A DNA stretch of 64,000 bases from Candidatus Flexifilum affinis (GTDB lineage: Bacteria > Chloroflexota > Anaerolineae > Aggregatilineales > Phototrophicaceae), in the NCBI GenBank assembly GCA_016713325.1, contig JADJPJ010000087.1, positions 992,001 through 1,056,000 of the forward strand, written 5' to 3'. Below the pieces are notes generated by a model. The model had not been told where the DNA came from and did no database searches. It worked only from the letters and a program-made list of their open reading frames with translations. Position numbers and translations under genes: made by a program. How positions within the stretch are numbered: position 1 is the stretch's first letter; every line of letters starts with the position of its first letter. This document shows positions 62,838-64,000 of the stretch, one piece after another.

Positions 62838-63052
62838 TCGGTTGGAATCACTAAGAACGGGAGCGTTTTTTGAACAGAATCACCAAAGCCGCGGGTTTTT
62901 TCGATGCACACAGCGGTTCCTTTGTGGCAATTCACCAAGCGGGCAGGATGTGGGTTCCGGCAGTTCTGCGCAGGGATCGCCTCACAGATGGCCTTGACGA
63001 CTGGCCCTTGGTTCCGCGCACTTTCGGCACAATGCGCCACTGGCAACCATGA

Positions 63053-63058
63053 TATAAT
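63053..63058 (+). promoter_or_regulatory. -10 box of the LPG-synthase-like gene
   Basis: TATAAT, 40 nt before GTG 63099. No clear -35 hexamer. Confidence 0.45.
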
Positions 63059-63098
63059 GCCGCGGTTTGTCGGAACGCATACAAGTTCAGCTCCTATC

Positions 63099-64000
63099 GT
63101 GCCAGCAGCCCTCAAGAAATGGCGGTTCGCCCTGATCGGCGCATTGATCAGCGCGGTTGCCCTGGTCTTCTTTCTGACTCAGGTCGATCTTGCGCAGTTC
63201 GGCGACGCGCTTCGGTCCGCCCGGTTCGAACTGATCCTACCGGTCGCGGGGCTCATCCTGCTGGGGTTGGCCGCGCGCGCCGCACGCTGGCGTGTACTGC
63301 TCGGCGGAGGGCTGACTTACAGACGCTGCTTCCACATTTTGAACGTCGCCTATTTGGCCAACGGCATTTTACCGCTGCGCCTGGGTGAACTGGCGAGAGC
63401 CTTTCTGGCAGCCCGCAGCCCAGAAACCGGGAGAATTGCGCAGCGCTCCGGTCGTACGGTCAGTCACCTTCAGTCGGTGGGACACCCGCACGCGGCGACC
63501 CTGCCGACACACGAATCCGGTGATCCCGCAGCGTCGGTGCCAGTCCTGCAATCGCTGAGCACGGTGGTGGTTGAACGCTTGCTCGATGTGTTGGCGGTCC
63601 TGGTCATCCTGGGCCTGGCGCTGGGGTTCGCGCCCCTTCCTGATGTGCTGCGCGCCTCAGCCCTGCTGATGCTGCCGTTGACCGTCGTCGGGTTCGCCGC
63701 GCTCGTGATACTGTCATCGCGCCGGGAGCAGGTGCTGGCGCAGATCGAGCGCCTCGCCGGCCGGCTGAAAGTCGCTCAACGAGTCAATGTGGCCGCATTG
63801 GCCGGCCATGTGTTCGATGGGTTAGCGCCGCTCACCCAGTCGAAGGACATGGTCATGGCGCTGGTCTGGACGACAATCAGTTGGGTCTTTTCCGTCGCCA
63901 GCGGCTACGTGTTGATGGTGGCCTTTTTTCCTCAAGTGGGAAGCATCGCCGCGACCCTGTTGTTCACCGCCTCCGCCTCATTCGCCGTGGCGGTGCCGGC
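63099..64000 (+). CDS. Lysylphosphatidylglycerol synthase-like membrane protein (UPF0104), C-terminal end outside window
   Basis: Polytopic membrane protein of the flippase-like/aglD/UPF0104 family. The family signature ANGILPLRLGELARAFL and STVVVERLLDVLAVL are both visible, but about 45 residues of hydrophilic sequence (SPETGRIAQRSGRTVSH onward) are inserted between them where the family usually has under 20. GTG 63099 begins PAALKKWRFALIGALISAV, a typical first helix. No in-frame stop occurs before the window ends. The family includes lysyl-PG flippase domains and putative lipid-linked glycan transporters; the exact role is unknown. Confidence 0.83.
   Translation, partial: MPAALKKWRFALIGALISAVALVFFLTQVDLAQFGDALRSARFELILPVAGLILLGLAARAARWRVLLGGGLTYRRCFHILNVAYLANGILPLRLGELARAFLAARSPETGRIAQRSGRTVSHLQSVGHPHAATLPTHESGDPAASVPVLQSLSTVVVERLLDVLAVLVILGLALGFAPLPDVLRASALLMLPLTVVGFAALVILSSRREQVLAQIERLAGRLKVAQRVNVAALAGHVFDGLAPLTQSKDMVMALVWTTISWVFSVASGYVLMVAFFPQVGSIAATLLFTASASFAVAVP

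Larger units (their letters stand above)
62768..63098. other. Divergent intergenic region between glnA and the LPG-synthase-like gene
   Basis: Holds the glnA promoter on the minus strand and a TATAAT box on the plus strand. A 60-codon plus frame at 62870-63052 has no recognisable features and I do not call it. Confidence 0.55.

Noticed and set aside
62870..63052. A 60-codon plus-strand frame in the glnA upstream region
   Set aside because: Overlaps promoter region, no ribosome-binding site, no conserved pattern.
1..64000. Insertion sequences, prophage genes, integrase or attachment sites
   Set aside because: No transposase, integrase or phage structural motifs were seen; the only tRNA has no adjacent repeat or integrase.

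Overview
The window is GC-rich bacterial chromosome with 51 protein genes I can support and one tRNA. The gene set fits a member of the Chloroflexota, probably an Anaerolineae-like lineage. This is an inference from GTP-type PEP carboxykinase, LDH-like malate dehydrogenase, NBR1-like/M23 peptidase fusions, SH3b-SGNH proteins and a TIR-TM-FGE protein; no rRNA is present to settle it. I see no insertion sequence, prophage or CRISPR array.

Layout. 1-5.9 kb (minus): the start of a REC-first hybrid histidine kinase cut by the window edge, uppP, a small unknown gene, an MFS exporter, and an ECF sigma/pentapeptide-repeat pair. 6-13.4 kb (plus): a three-part helicase-nuclease set (degenerate SF1 motor, intact SF1 motor, PD-(D/E)XK nuclease) beside recJ, a DNA-end-processing block. 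13.5-17.7 kb (minus): a TIR-TM-FGE membrane protein, a secreted SH3b protein and an HTH-citrate synthase. 18-19.3 kb: a LeuA-like synthase. 19.3-26.5 kb (minus): one tight gene string with era, an acyl carrier protein, a fatty-acyl-AMP-ligase-like enzyme, two SGNH esterase-like exported proteins and a GNAT protein. 26.7-30.5 kb (plus): a histidine phosphatase, pckG behind two CRP/FNR-like operators, and mdh. 30.7-37.3 kb (plus): an SH3b-SGNH protein, a lipoprotein, a 42-residue membrane microprotein, an MBOAT acyltransferase, an SGNH-like protein without its catalytic Ser, and two secreted unknowns. 37.3-41 kb (minus): HIT protein, thiolase, aldo/keto reductase, double GNAT. 41-47.4 kb (plus): YhhN-like protein, birA, two membrane unknowns and a GH5/M23/NBR1/M23 giant. 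47.4-64 kb: penicillin acylase, gyrA, ribosomal protein L25, a radical SAM/SPASM protein, a TcmP-like methyltransferase, a GH2 enzyme, a PIG-V-like mannosyltransferase with a membrane-anchored partner, tRNA-Gly(CCC), glnA and a partial lysylphosphatidylglycerol-synthase-like membrane protein.

Main idea. The acyl carrier protein, adenylating ligase, MBOAT, single-TM microprotein ending in W-I-Y-Q-G-F, and several exported SGNH proteins are the parts list of a Dlt-type envelope-polymer acylation pathway. Here they are split over two nearby operons and apparently loaded with a fatty or other acyl group instead of D-alanine. The microprotein was found only by reading the gap between the lipoprotein and MBOAT genes.

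Caveat. At least seven genes, six of them otherwise well-formed, are broken by one-base changes, all in or beside C/G runs (LeuA-like, thiolase, gyrA, L25, PIG-V twice, its partner once). The helicase/nuclease junction has lost sequence at a perfect 14-bp palindrome. These look more like sequencing or assembly errors than true pseudogenes, and I annotate the repaired spans.
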